A stretch of 34,667 bases of DNA from Ruminococcus sp. GTDB lineage: Bacteria > Bacillota > Clostridia > Oscillospirales > Ruminococcaceae. The stretch spans positions 1 to 34,667 of the forward strand of contig JAFXAJ010000122.1 of the NCBI GenBank assembly GCA_017517145.1, given 5' to 3'. The notes below the pieces were generated by a model. That model made no database searches and was not told the DNA's origin. It saw only the letters and a program-made list of their open reading frames with translations. Each line of letters begins with the position of its first letter. Position 1 is the first letter of the stretch. Positions 15,841-23,100 of this stretch are shown here, piece by piece. A program made the position numbers and the translations under genes.

Positions 15841-18279
15841 ATGGCAAAGTATGATTTTAAATCAGTAGAAAAGAAATGGCAGAAGTACTGGGAGGAAAAC
15901 GAAACCTTCAAGACAGATGTGTGGGATTTCAGCAAGCCTAAATTCTATGCCCTTGATATGTTCCCCTATCCGTCAGGAGTAGGTCTTCACGCAGGTCATC
16001 CTGAGGGCTATACAGCAACAGATATTGTATCACGTATGAAGCGTATGCAGGGATACAATGTTCTGCATCCCATGGGTTATGACTCCTTCGGACTTCCTGC
16101 TGAACAGTACGCTGTAACAACAGGAAATCATCCCAACGGCTTTACACAGGAGAATATCAAGACTTTTTCAGCACAGCTCAAGGAGCTCGGTTTTGACTAT
16201 GACTGGTCAAAGATGATAGCAACATCTGATCCTGAATTCTACAAGTGGACACAGTGGATATTCAAGCAGCTTTATGAGGATGGATACGCAAAGTATATTG
16301 ATATGCCTGTAAACTGGTGCGAGGAGCTTGGAACAGTTCTTTCCAATGACGAGGTTATTGACGGAAAATCCGAAAGAGGCGGCTATCCCGTTGTACGCAA
16401 GAACATGAAGCAGTGGGTTATTGACCAGCCTGCATTTGCAGAAAAGCTTCTTGAAGGACTTGACGAAATCGACTGGCCTGAATCTACAAAGGCAATTCAG
16501 CGTAACTGGATTGGCAAGTCAACAGGCGTTGAGGTTGAATTTGATATAGTAGGCGGAGGAAAATTCTCCATTTTCACTACTTGTATAGAAACAATTTACG
16601 GTATTACATTTATGGTTCTTGCTCCCGATGGCGCTGTTACAGAAAGCCTTCTTGACAGAGTTGAAAATATCGACGAAGTTAAGGCTTACATCGAGGAAAC
16701 AAGAAAGAAAAACGACATGGACAGAACAGAGCTCAACAAGACAAAATCAGGCTGTGAGCTTAAAGGCGTTACTTGTATAAATCCTGTAAACGGAAAAGAA
16801 GTAAGAATGTTCATCGGTGATTTCGTACTTGCAAGCTATGGTACAGGCGCTGTTATGGCAGTTCCCAGTCATGACCAGAGAGACTTTGAATACGCAATTG
16901 CTCATAATATTGACATGATACAGGTAATTGACGGTGACGACAAGCTTGGTCACGTTGATGTATCTAAGGCAGCCTTTGAAAAGCAGGGCTATCTTGGAAA
17001 GGGCTATAAGCTTATTAATTCCGAGGAATTCACAGGTCTTACCGTTGAGGAAGCAAAGGAAGCTATCACAAAGAAGCTTGAAAATATGGGCAGAGCAAAG
17101 CGTACTGTCAATTATCATTTCCGTGAATGGATATTTGCCCGTCAGCGTTACTGGGGCGAGCCTGTTCCTGTGGTTCACACTGAGGACGGAGAAATTCATT
17201 CTCTTGACGACAATGAGCTGCCGCTTATTCTTCCTGAGCTTGATGACTACAAGGGTAAGAACGGAAAAGCACCTCTTGAAAATGCTGTTGAGTGGAAACA
17301 GTACGACAAGGACGGCATTAAGGGCACCCGTGAAACATCAACAATGCCCGGAAGTGCAGGTTCAAGCTGGTATTATTTCAGATATATTGATCCCAATAAC
17401 GATAAGGAATTTGCAAATCAGGAACTTCTGAAGCACTGGATGCCTGTAGACCTCTACATAGGCGGTCCTGAGCACGCTGTAGGACATCTTATGTACTCAC
17501 GTATCTGGAACAGATACCTTTACGATAAGGGTCTTGCACCTACAAAGGAGCCTTTCAAGAAGCTGGTGCATCAGGGTATGATTCTTGGTGAAAATGGTAT
17601 CAAGATGGGCAAGAGATTCCCTGAATTTGTTGTAAATCCCTCCGATATAGTAAGAGATTTTGGTGCTGATACACTTCGTCTTTATGAAATGTTCATGGGT
17701 CCTCTTGAAGTAAGCAAGCCCTGGAATCCCAAGGGCGTAGAGGGCGCAAGAAAGTTCATCAACAGAGTATGGAATTTCTTTACTGAGGCTGAAAATCTTA
17801 CTGATGACAACGACGGAAGTCTCACAAAGGTTTACCACAAGACAGTAAAGAAAGTTACAGAGGACTATGAAAAGCTTGCGTTCAATACGGCAATCAGCCA
17901 GATGATGATATTTGTAAATGAGGTTTACAAAATCGGAAAATGTCCTAAGGAGTATGCTGAGGGTATTATAAAGTTGCTTTCCTGCATTACACCTCACATT
18001 GGTGAGGAGATCTGGAGCATTCTCGGTCATAATGACACAATTGCTTATGAAAGCTGGCCTGTATATGACGAATCCCTCTGCAAGGATGATACAATTGAAA
18101 TTGTTGTACAGATTAACGGCAAGGTAAAGGCAAAGCTGAATATTGTTGTTGATGCTGATCAGGAATCAGTAATGGCAATGGCAATGGCAGATGAAGCTGT
18201 AAAAGCAGCTGTTGAGGGCAAGAATATCGTAAAACAGATATATGTACCAAATAAGCTTGTTAATATTGTAGCAAAATAA
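15841..18279 (+). CDS. leuS: Leucine-tRNA ligase with atypical signature motifs
   Basis: An 812-residue class I synthetase that charges tRNA-Leu. The HIGH motif is HAGH (50-53) within PYPSGVGLHAGHPEGYTATD, and FARQRYWGEP is conserved. Two signatures depart from the norm: the KMSKS loop reads KMGKR (588-592), and the CP1 editing-site stretch, usually TTRPDT, reads TTCIET (246-251), keeping the final threonine but losing Arg, Pro and Asp. The editing aspartate D345 (VPSHDQRDFE) is kept. All domains are present and in frame, so this is a functional variant rather than a decayed gene. AAGGA lies upstream of the ATG. No T-box leader precedes it. Confidence 0.96.
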   Translation: MAKYDFKSVEKKWQKYWEENETFKTDVWDFSKPKFYALDMFPYPSGVGLHAGHPEGYTATDIVSRMKRMQGYNVLHPMGYDSFGLPAEQYAVTTGNHPNGFTQENIKTFSAQLKELGFDYDWSKMIATSDPEFYKWTQWIFKQLYEDGYAKYIDMPVNWCEELGTVLSNDEVIDGKSERGGYPVVRKNMKQWVIDQPAFAEKLLEGLDEIDWPESTKAIQRNWIGKSTGVEVEFDIVGGGKFSIFTTCIETIYGITFMVLAPDGAVTESLLDRVENIDEVKAYIEETRKKNDMDRTELNKTKSGCELKGVTCINPVNGKEVRMFIGDFVLASYGTGAVMAVPSHDQRDFEYAIAHNIDMIQVIDGDDKLGHVDVSKAAFEKQGYLGKGYKLINSEEFTGLTVEEAKEAITKKLENMGRAKRTVNYHFREWIFARQRYWGEPVPVVHTEDGEIHSLDDNELPLILPELDDYKGKNGKAPLENAVEWKQYDKDGIKGTRETSTMPGSAGSSWYYFRYIDPNNDKEFANQELLKHWMPVDLYIGGPEHAVGHLMYSRIWNRYLYDKGLAPTKEPFKKLVHQGMILGENGIKMGKRFPEFVVNPSDIVRDFGADTLRLYEMFMGPLEVSKPWNPKGVEGARKFINRVWNFFTEAENLTDDNDGSLTKVYHKTVKKVTEDYEKLAFNTAISQMMIFVNEVYKIGKCPKEYAEGIIKLLSCITPHIGEEIWSILGHNDTIAYESWPVYDESLCKDDTIEIVVQINGKVKAKLNIVVDADQESVMAMAMADEAVKAAVEGKNIVKQIYVPNKLVNIVAK

Positions 18280-18306
18280 CGAATTTTACAAATCACTGAA
18301 AAATGC

Positions 18307-18335
18307 TTGACATAAGGCGGAAAATGTGGTAAAAT
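18307..18335 (+). promoter_or_regulatory. Sigma-A promoter for rpsU
   Basis: TTGACA at 18307-18312 and TAAAAT at 18330-18335 are separated by exactly 17 bases. It lies just after leuS and directs transcription into the rpsU leader. Confidence 0.8.
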
Positions 18336-18341
18336 AATGTT

Positions 18342-18449
18342 ATATTCGTAATTGAATGAGGTAACGTTGACTGACATCCGCAAGGGTGATTAGCATATAG
18401 CTCCGGGGTTTCCTGTGGGCAACCTCTGAACAAGGGAGGGAAATGATAA
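18342..18449 (+). promoter_or_regulatory. rpsU 5' leader, possibly structured
   Basis: About 108 bases separate the promoter from the rpsU start. The leader includes a hairpin with GGGGTT pairing to AACCTC around a ten-base loop (about 18405-18426) just before the GGGAGG ribosome binding site (18434-18439). A long structured leader in front of a ribosomal protein gene could be an autoregulatory site, but I do not recognise a named leader family here. Confidence 0.4.
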
Positions 18450-18623
18450 ATGGCAGAAGTTCGTGTTGGTAAGAACGAGTCTCTGGACACAGCTCTTAAA
18501 AGATTTAAGAGATCTTGTGCTAAGGACGGCGTTATTGCTGAGGTACGCAAGAGAGAGCATTATGAGAAGCCTTCTGTAAAGCGTAAGAAGAAGTCTGAGG
18601 CAGCTCGTAAGCGTAAGTATTAA
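18450..18623 (+). CDS. rpsU: 30S ribosomal protein S21
   Basis: A 57-residue basic protein beginning [20 protein letters not shown] and ending in [12 protein letters not shown], the whole-length pattern of bacterial bS21. It sits on the 30S platform near the 3' end of 16S rRNA and helps initiation. It has its own promoter, leader and terminator, so it is transcribed separately from leuS upstream and aroQ downstream. GGGAGG lies about ten bases before the ATG. Confidence 0.96.
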   Translation: MAEVRVGKNESLDTALKRFKRSCAKDGVIAEVRKREHYEKPSVKRKKKSEAARKRKY

Positions 18624-18645
18624 TCTTACAGTATATGAAAATTTA

Positions 18646-18669
18646 GCGGGCGTTTAACGTCCGCTTTTT
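18646..18669 (+). terminator. Rho-independent terminator after rpsU
   Basis: GCGGGCG (18646-18652) pairs with CGTCCGC (18658-18664), one G-T pair included, around a TTTAA loop, followed by TTTTT. It lies 22 bases after the rpsU stop and before aroQ. Confidence 0.88.
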
Positions 18670-18687
18670 CATTTAAGGAGAAGAAAT

Positions 18688-19119
18688 ATGGTTAAAAAGA
18701 TTTTAGTTATACATGGCCCGAATCTCAATCTGCTTGGAGAACGTGAGCCGGGAGTTTACGGCAGCGCAGGCATTGATGTGCTGAACAATAATATTATGGA
18801 CAGAGCAAAAGAGCAGGGACTGGAATGTGAAATTTTTCAGTCGAACCATGAGGGCGCAATTATTGATAAGCTTCATGCAGCACGTACAGCTTTTGACGGC
18901 GTAATTATTAATGCGGGAGCTTACACCCACTACAGCTATGCAATCCGTGACGCTATTTCTGCAATAAAAATTCCCGTAATTGAGGTTCATATCAGTAATA
19001 TCGACGCAAGAGAGGAATTTCGTGCAAATTCCGTAATTGCTCCTGTTTGCAAGGGGAGTATATGCGGTCTTGGCTTTATGAGTTATTACCTTGCTGTTCA
19101 GGCAATGGCGGAGCTTTAA
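18688..19119 (+). CDS. aroQ: 3-dehydroquinate dehydratase, type II
   Basis: The type II enzyme dehydrates 3-dehydroquinate to 3-dehydroshikimate, the third step of the shikimate pathway. The 143-residue protein shows HGPNLNLLGEREPGVYG with the catalytic tyrosine and loop arginine, QSNHEGAIIDKLH, INAGAYTHYSYAIRDA and EVHISNIDAREEFR, all in their usual places and spacing. AAGGAG lies about seven bases before the ATG. The M24 peptidase gene starts one base after the stop, so the two are co-transcribed; the same pairing, often followed by efp, is common in Firmicutes. Confidence 0.97.
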   Translation: MVKKILVIHGPNLNLLGEREPGVYGSAGIDVLNNNIMDRAKEQGLECEIFQSNHEGAIIDKLHAARTAFDGVIINAGAYTHYSYAIRDAISAIKIPVIEVHISNIDAREEFRANSVIAPVCKGSICGLGFMSYYLAVQAMAEL

Positions 19120-19120
19120 A

Positions 19121-20188
19121 ATGGAACGATTTGAAAAACTTTTTGAGCTGCTTCCCGACAGTGTGGAGAGCGTTCTTATAACTTCGGATGTAAACAGACG
19201 TTATTTCACCGGAATGAAATCTTCGGCAGGCACGGTGCTTGCTTTCAGGGATAAGGCATATCTGCTTATAGATTTCAGATATATCGAAAAAGCCCGTGAA
19301 ACAGTAACTTCAGCGGAGGTTATCGAGTCAAAAGATTTGTACAAGGAAATTTCGTCGCTGCTCCGTCAGAAGGGCGTGAGAAATATGGCGATAGAATCCA
19401 TGGATATGACTGTAAGCCGTCTTAATGTGTTTAAAAAACATCTGAAATTTGTGGGAATACTTGAAACTGATACGCTGAGCAATGCCATAAATAAACTGCG
19501 TATAGTCAAGGATGATGACGAAATAAAGTGTATCATGAAGGCGCAGGAAATCGCAGAAGCCGCCTTTGATGAAATTTTAAACTTTATAAAAGAGGGCGTT
19601 ACAGAGCGTGAAATTGCTCTTGAGCTTGACCGCCTTATGCTTGAAAAGGGTGCAGAGGCTATTTCCTTTGACACAATTGCGTTGGCAGGGGAGAATACTT
19701 CAATGCCCCATGGTGTTCCCTCTGACAAAAAGATTAAAAACGGCGAATTTGTCCTCATGGATTTCGGTGCGGTGTATAACGGCTATCACAGCGATATGAC
19801 AAGAACTGTATGCGTAGGCGAACCTGACGAGGAAATGATAAAAGTGTATAGTGTTGTTCTGGCGGCACAGGAAAAAGCTATAGCCGCAGCTAAGGCAGGT
19901 ATCACAGGCACAGAGCTTGACTCAATTGCACGTAAAGTTATATGTGATGCCGGTTATGGTGAGTGTTTCGGACATTCTCTTGGCCATGGTGTTGGACTTG
20001 AAATACATGAACTTCCCAATGCAGCTCCCAGATATGATAAAATGCTGGAAAAAGGTGCAGTTATTACCATAGAACCCGGCATATATATTGCAGGAAAATT
20101 TGGTGTTAGAATAGAAGATTTTGTCATTTTGACCGAAAATGGATGTATAAATATGACGAAAAGTGCAAAAAATATAATATCTTTATAA
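19121..20188 (+). CDS. M24 family Xaa-Pro aminopeptidase/dipeptidase
   Basis: A 355-residue metallopeptidase that removes N-terminal residues ahead of proline. The N-terminal creatinase-like domain (1-130) is followed by a pita-bread catalytic domain with all five metal ligands: D214 (LMDFGA), D225 (GYHSDMTR), H289 (GHSLGHGVG), E318 (TIEPGIY) and E332 (VRIEDF). A frame extension to 19091 overlaps aroQ, but ATG 19121 has GGAG upstream and the usual N-terminus. The gene directly follows aroQ and is followed by efp under a separate promoter. Confidence 0.93.
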   Translation: MERFEKLFELLPDSVESVLITSDVNRRYFTGMKSSAGTVLAFRDKAYLLIDFRYIEKARETVTSAEVIESKDLYKEISSLLRQKGVRNMAIESMDMTVSRLNVFKKHLKFVGILETDTLSNAINKLRIVKDDDEIKCIMKAQEIAEAAFDEILNFIKEGVTEREIALELDRLMLEKGAEAISFDTIALAGENTSMPHGVPSDKKIKNGEFVLMDFGAVYNGYHSDMTRTVCVGEPDEEMIKVYSVVLAAQEKAIAAAKAGITGTELDSIARKVICDAGYGECFGHSLGHGVGLEIHELPNAAPRYDKMLEKGAVITIEPGIYIAGKFGVRIEDFVILTENGCINMTKSAKNIISL

Positions 20189-20204
20189 TAATTTGTTTTA
20201 GGTA

Positions 20205-20233
20205 TTGCAAAATACACGAAAATATGGTATAAT
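20205..20233 (+). promoter_or_regulatory. Sigma-A promoter for efp
   Basis: TTGCAA (20205-20210) and TATAAT (20228-20233) are separated by 17 bases, with an extended -10 TGG just upstream. The same TTGCAA/TGGTATAAT layout recurs at 23043-23071. Confidence 0.85.
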
Positions 20234-20267
20234 AGTATATATTAATGATTTGCGGTTGACATTTTAT

Positions 20268-20290
20268 TTTGTCGATTGTATACCGACAAA
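20268..20290 (+). promoter_or_regulatory. Inverted repeat in the efp leader
   Basis: TTTGTCG (20268-20274) and CGACAAA (20284-20290) form a perfect 7-bp inverted repeat around nine bases, about 35-57 bases downstream of the -10 box. It could be an operator or an RNA hairpin; nothing identifies a binding protein. A TTGACA at 20256-20261 overlaps the region, but the matching -10 is poor. Confidence 0.4.
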
Positions 20291-20340
20291 TTATGTTTAG
20301 GGATTCCCTTTAATCAATTAAATTTCGGAGGTTTATTTTT

Positions 20341-20898
20341 ATGATTTCAGCAGGCGATTTCAGAAACGGCGTAACTTTTGAGCTTGACGGACAGGTTGTT
20401 CAGGTTGTTGAGTTCCAGCACGTAAAGCCCGGAAAGGGTGCTGCTTTCGTTCGTACAAAGTATAAGAACGTTATCACAGGTTCAGTTGTTGAAACATCTT
20501 TCAACCCTACTGCTAAGTTCCCCACAGCTTTCGTTGAGAGAAAGGATATGCAGTACAGCTACAACGACGGCGATCTCTACTACTTCATGGATATGGAGAC
20601 TTATGAGCAGCTTCCTATTAGCGCATCTGTTCTCGGCGATAACTTCAAGTTCGTTAAGGAAGAAATGATCTGTAAGATTCTTTCATACAAGGGCAATGTT
20701 TTCGGTGTTGAGCCCCCCAACTTTGTTGAGCTGGTTGTAACACAGACTGATCCCGGCTTCAAGGGCGATACAGCTACAAACGCTACAAAGCCCGCTACTC
20801 TTGAGACAGGCGCAGAAATCAAGGTTCCTCTCTTTATCGACGAGGGTGAAAAGATTCAGGTTGATACTCGTACAGGCGAGTATATGTCCAGAGCATAA
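20341..20898 (+). CDS. efp: Translation elongation factor P
   Basis: EF-P relieves ribosomes stalled at polyproline stretches. The 185-residue protein has the three-domain length and ends in [12 protein letters not shown] as expected. The functional loop tip is PGKG, with lysine 32 at the site that is modified in other bacteria. Its own promoter lies at 20205-20233 and GGAGG precedes the ATG. Codon choice appears strongly biased, as in highly expressed genes. FtsY and other proteins here have Pro-containing repeats, but these are isolated prolines and unlikely to depend on EF-P. Confidence 0.97.
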   Translation: MISAGDFRNGVTFELDGQVVQVVEFQHVKPGKGAAFVRTKYKNVITGSVVETSFNPTAKFPTAFVERKDMQYSYNDGDLYYFMDMETYEQLPISASVLGDNFKFVKEEMICKILSYKGNVFGVEPPNFVELVVTQTDPGFKGDTATNATKPATLETGAEIKVPLFIDEGEKIQVDTRTGEYMSRA

Positions 20899-20974
20899 TT
20901 GCCATTCAGCGTGAGGAGTATATTTGCTCCTTGTGCAGATAATAATTCTGATATAACGAAAGGGGGAGCTTGTT

Positions 20975-21460
20975 ATGAAGCTTACTGAAAAAATGTCTTA
21001 TTTACAGGGACTGCTCGACGGTCTCGACATCGACAATTCCACTAAGGAGGGCAAGGCTCTTATTCAGATGGCAGACGTTATGAATGAGCTGGTTGCTTAT
21101 GTGGAGGATTTACAGTCACAGGTTGATGAACTGACTGAGCTTTGCGATATTCTCGATCAGGATCTCGGCGAAATCGAGGACGATTTCTATGAGGATATGG
21201 ACGATTGCGATTTCGATGACTGCGATAATTGCTTCGACGAAGATGAAGACGATGAGGATTATGACTTCGACGATGATGACGAGCTTTATGAGATTACTTG
21301 TCCCTCTTGCGGAGATACAATTCTTATTGACGAGGGTATGATTGAGGAAGGCTCTATCAATTGCCCTAACTGCGACGAGCTTCTTGAATTTGATTGTGAT
21401 GACCTCACAATTGAAGAAATTGAAGAGGCTATTGAAGCAGCAGAAGAAAAGAAAGACTGA
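20975..21460 (+). CDS. Acidic zinc-ribbon protein (CD1247 N-terminal domain type)
   Basis: A 161-residue protein whose first 70 residues (KLTEKMSYLQGLLDGLDI and a heptad-like ELVAYVEDLQSQVDEL) match the conserved N-terminal segment seen in clostridial CD1247-type proteins, usually coded next to efp. A very acidic linker rich in Asp, Glu and Cys (about residues 70-105) leads to a zinc ribbon with TCPSCGD and NCPNCDE. Function is unknown. An AAAGGGGGAG site precedes the ATG and a terminator follows ten bases after the stop. The linker also carries CDFDDCDNC, which adds further cysteines near the ribbon. Confidence 0.85.
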   Translation: MKLTEKMSYLQGLLDGLDIDNSTKEGKALIQMADVMNELVAYVEDLQSQVDELTELCDILDQDLGEIEDDFYEDMDDCDFDDCDNCFDEDEDDEDYDFDDDDELYEITCPSCGDTILIDEGMIEEGSINCPNCDELLEFDCDDLTIEEIEEAIEAAEEKKD

Positions 21461-21469
21461 TTTAATCAG

Positions 21470-21498
21470 CGGACGGGCGGCATTATGCCGTCCGTTTT
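21470..21498 (+). terminator. Rho-independent terminator
   Basis: CGGACGG (21470-21476) pairs with CCGTCCG (21488-21494), followed by TTTT. It ends the efp/zinc-ribbon transcript. Confidence 0.85.
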
Positions 21499-21530
21499 AT
21501 ATATTTTGAAATTTTAACAAAGTTTATCTA

Positions 21531-21559
21531 TTGACAAATTGCGAAAATTATGGTATAAT
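21531..21559 (+). promoter_or_regulatory. Consensus sigma-A promoter for tRNA-Leu
   Basis: A perfect TTGACA (21531-21536), 17-base spacer and TATAAT (21554-21559), with TGG forming an extended -10. The tRNA begins 13 bases after the -10 box. Confidence 0.92.
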
Positions 21560-21572
21560 ATTAAAGCAATAT

Positions 21573-21659
21573 GCGGATATGGCGGAATAGGCAGACGCGC
21601 TGGCTTCAGGTGCCAGTCGGGGCAACTCGGTGCAGGTTCAACTCCTGTTATCCGCACCA
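21573..21659 (+). tRNA. tRNA-Leu (anticodon CAG)
   Basis: An 87-base class II tRNA. GCGGATA pairs with TATCCGC in the acceptor stem; the anticodon stem is CTGGC/GCCAG around TTCAGGT, so the anticodon is CAG reading CUG; a long variable arm (TCGGGGCAACTCGG region) and a GGTTCAACTCC T-arm follow. The 3' CCA is encoded. Confidence 0.97.
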
Positions 21660-21662
21660 TTT

Positions 21663-21698
21663 AACCTTTGATGTTTGAGCGTCAAAGGTTTTATTTTT
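21663..21698 (+). terminator. Rho-independent terminator after tRNA-Leu
   Basis: AACCTTTGA (21663-21671) pairs perfectly with TCAAAGGTT (21682-21690) and is followed by a T-rich tail (TTATTTTT). It begins four bases after the encoded CCA. Confidence 0.9.
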
Positions 21699-21740
21699 AT
21701 TGCAACTGATAGTAGGATAGAGGTTTAGGAGGGAAGAGAA

Positions 21741-21944
21741 ATGTCAAAAATTGATTTGAAAGTATATACCACAAGAGCAGTTGAGTTGGAGTCTGCAATT
21801 TATACCCAGAAAGAGTTGATGAAGCAGTATGAAGAGTTCTTAGAAAATCAGCATCCATTACCTCCTGCAAAACAGAATGTTAGTCCAGCTCCATCTAAGC
21901 CGGTCATTCACAACAAGTTGGGCGGGTGCGGATTATCTGTATGA
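21741..21944 (+). CDS. Short hypothetical protein, probably truncated
   Basis: A 67-residue frame beginning MSKIDLKVYTTRAVELESA and containing a predicted helix with a KELMKQYEEFLEN segment, then a Pro-rich part. TTAGGAGGGAAGAG gives a strong ribosome binding site. The last 20 or so codons run into DNA that, in another frame, encodes the amidase remnant that follows, so the natural 3' end of this gene seems to be missing. No promoter is seen after the tRNA terminator, so any expression would come from read-through. I do not recognise a function. Confidence 0.5.
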   Translation: MSKIDLKVYTTRAVELESAIYTQKELMKQYEEFLENQHPLPPAKQNVSPAPSKPVIHNKLGGCGLSV

Positions 21945-22212
21945 CTATATGCATTCTAATAACTCAATGATTAACTTTAATGACAGCAATTGGAGTTCAG
22001 TAACAAGAGGAGATTTGATTCAAGTTAGTTACGATGGAGTAAATATGGGACATTCAATGATAGTAACAAGTATAGTTTATAGTTCCTCTGGAAGAGCTGA
22101 TTTGTTGGTTACTTATCGCTCAACAACAAATAATCATAAAAAGGATATACTTTTGAGTACAAGAGGTAGTAGTGAGGATCGACGTTATATGCATATTTCA
22201 GGAGGTGTTTAA
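21901..22212 (+). pseudogene. 5'-truncated amidase-domain (putative Amidase_6) remnant
   Basis: The roughly 100-residue frame reads TTSWAGADYLYDYM, a VTRGDLIQVSYDG segment, MGHSMIVTSI and DLLVTYRSTTNN, which resembles the C-terminal half of the putative amidase domain (Amidase_6 type) of secreted Firmicutes proteins, with the conserved GHS-His and Asn regions. The signal peptide and N-terminal half, where the catalytic cysteine would lie, are absent; the sequence upstream belongs to the unrelated preceding frame. It is therefore a gene fragment joined to another gene at about 21890-21910. The stop overlaps the ribosome binding site of the lipoprotein gene, suggesting the two were once one operon. 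Confidence 0.65.
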
Positions 22213-22213
22213 T

Positions 22214-22864
22214 ATTAAACAAGTAATATTGATCTACAGCGTGTTATTATTGAGTCTTATTTCTGGTTGCGATGAAAAAGATTCAGTTTATAATGATAGT
22301 CTAGCCACAAATTCAATAACAGAGCAAGTTCAGGTTAATGAAACAACTGCTGAATATCGTTCTGTAGGTTTAGAGGGCTTTACTATAGAAATTCCTGATG
22401 AATTCAGTAGAGTAAGTGATACTTCGGATTTACCAACATATAAAATTGAACTTGAAAACAAAGATGTCGTATTTTTTCATTATAACTCTCCTACAATGTA
22501 TACTGTTGATACAGGTAATTATGATATTACCCCAAAAGATGTTTATGAACTTTTAAAAGATTCTAAAATTCCTGATTGCCAAAAAGGAAATGTATATTTT
22601 TCAATTCCTAAAACAGAAGTTGATGTAACAATTGTGGATTGTTCATTTATTCATCAGACGGGTACAATGCAAAAGCAAAACAGTAACGAAAGTTATTATT
22701 ATGAGGCTTTATATGGTGTTATTCCTTGTAATAAACCAGATTTTAATATTGAAAAAGCTCCAGCAAAATGGGTTGTTTATTCTTATACTGATGATGATGC
22801 AACAAAAGAATATATCCACAGTATTATTAAACATACTATTGAAAGTGCAAGGTATACCAAGTAA
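22214..22864 (+). CDS. Lipoprotein of unknown function, apparent ATT start
   Basis: If translation starts at ATT 22214, the 216-residue product begins with a textbook lipoprotein signal, KQVILIYSVLLLSLISGC, with the lipobox LISGC and cysteine 19. AGGAGG (22200-22205) lies eight bases upstream, ideal spacing. The alternatives are worse: GTG 22205 overlaps the ribosome binding site itself, and TTG 22229 is 23 bases away. The mature part is a single globular region with ITEQVQVNETTAEYRSVG near the start; I see no known catalytic motif. The codons are AT-rich compared with the housekeeping genes. A terminator follows at 22958. Confidence 0.6.
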   Translation: MKQVILIYSVLLLSLISGCDEKDSVYNDSLATNSITEQVQVNETTAEYRSVGLEGFTIEIPDEFSRVSDTSDLPTYKIELENKDVVFFHYNSPTMYTVDTGNYDITPKDVYELLKDSKIPDCQKGNVYFSIPKTEVDVTIVDCSFIHQTGTMQKQNSNESYYYEALYGVIPCNKPDFNIEKAPAKWVVYSYTDDDATKEYIHSIIKHTIESARYTK

Positions 22865-22882
22865 TCATAAACTTTTTAGTGA

Positions 22883-22933
22883 ACAGTTGACGACGCTGTG
22901 AGAATTCAGAAGAAGCTTGCAGGAATGTTCTGA
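22883..22933 (+). pseudogene. Short coding remnant
   Basis: Between two stops the frame reads TVDDAVRIQKKLAGMF and then TGA. The codon use is ordinary, unlike the AT-rich lipoprotein gene before it. It looks like the 3' end of a gene whose body is missing, possibly the lost end of the truncated gene at 21741. This is a pattern judgement on 16 residues and may be chance. Confidence 0.25.
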
Positions 22934-22957
22934 TAGTATGCTAACTTATAATAATGC

Positions 22958-22996
22958 AACCGCACAGGGCTATATTGTGGCTCTGTGCGGTTTTTT
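22958..22996 (+). terminator. Rho-independent terminator
   Basis: AACCGCACAG (22958-22967) pairs perfectly with CTGTGCGGTT (22983-22992), followed by TTTT. It closes the accessory segment after tRNA-Leu. Confidence 0.9.
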
Positions 22997-23042
22997 AGCA
23001 AAAATTAAAAGCTGAATCTGCGTGATAAAGCAAAAAATGTTC

Positions 23043-23071
23043 TTGCAATATGTTATAGAATATGGTATAAT
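23043..23071 (+). promoter_or_regulatory. Sigma-A promoter for the AI-2E-family permease gene
   Basis: TTGCAA (23043-23048), 17 bases, TATAAT (23066-23071), with the extended -10 TGG. It is the same layout as the efp promoter. Confidence 0.85.
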
Positions 23072-23100
23072 AAATATAACAAATAATAAGAGGTGACTTG

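Noticed and set aside
21573-23000. Integrated mobile element at tRNA-Leu
   Set aside because: I saw no integrase, no transposase and no duplicated tRNA 3' end; only gene fragments are present, so a defined element cannot be called.
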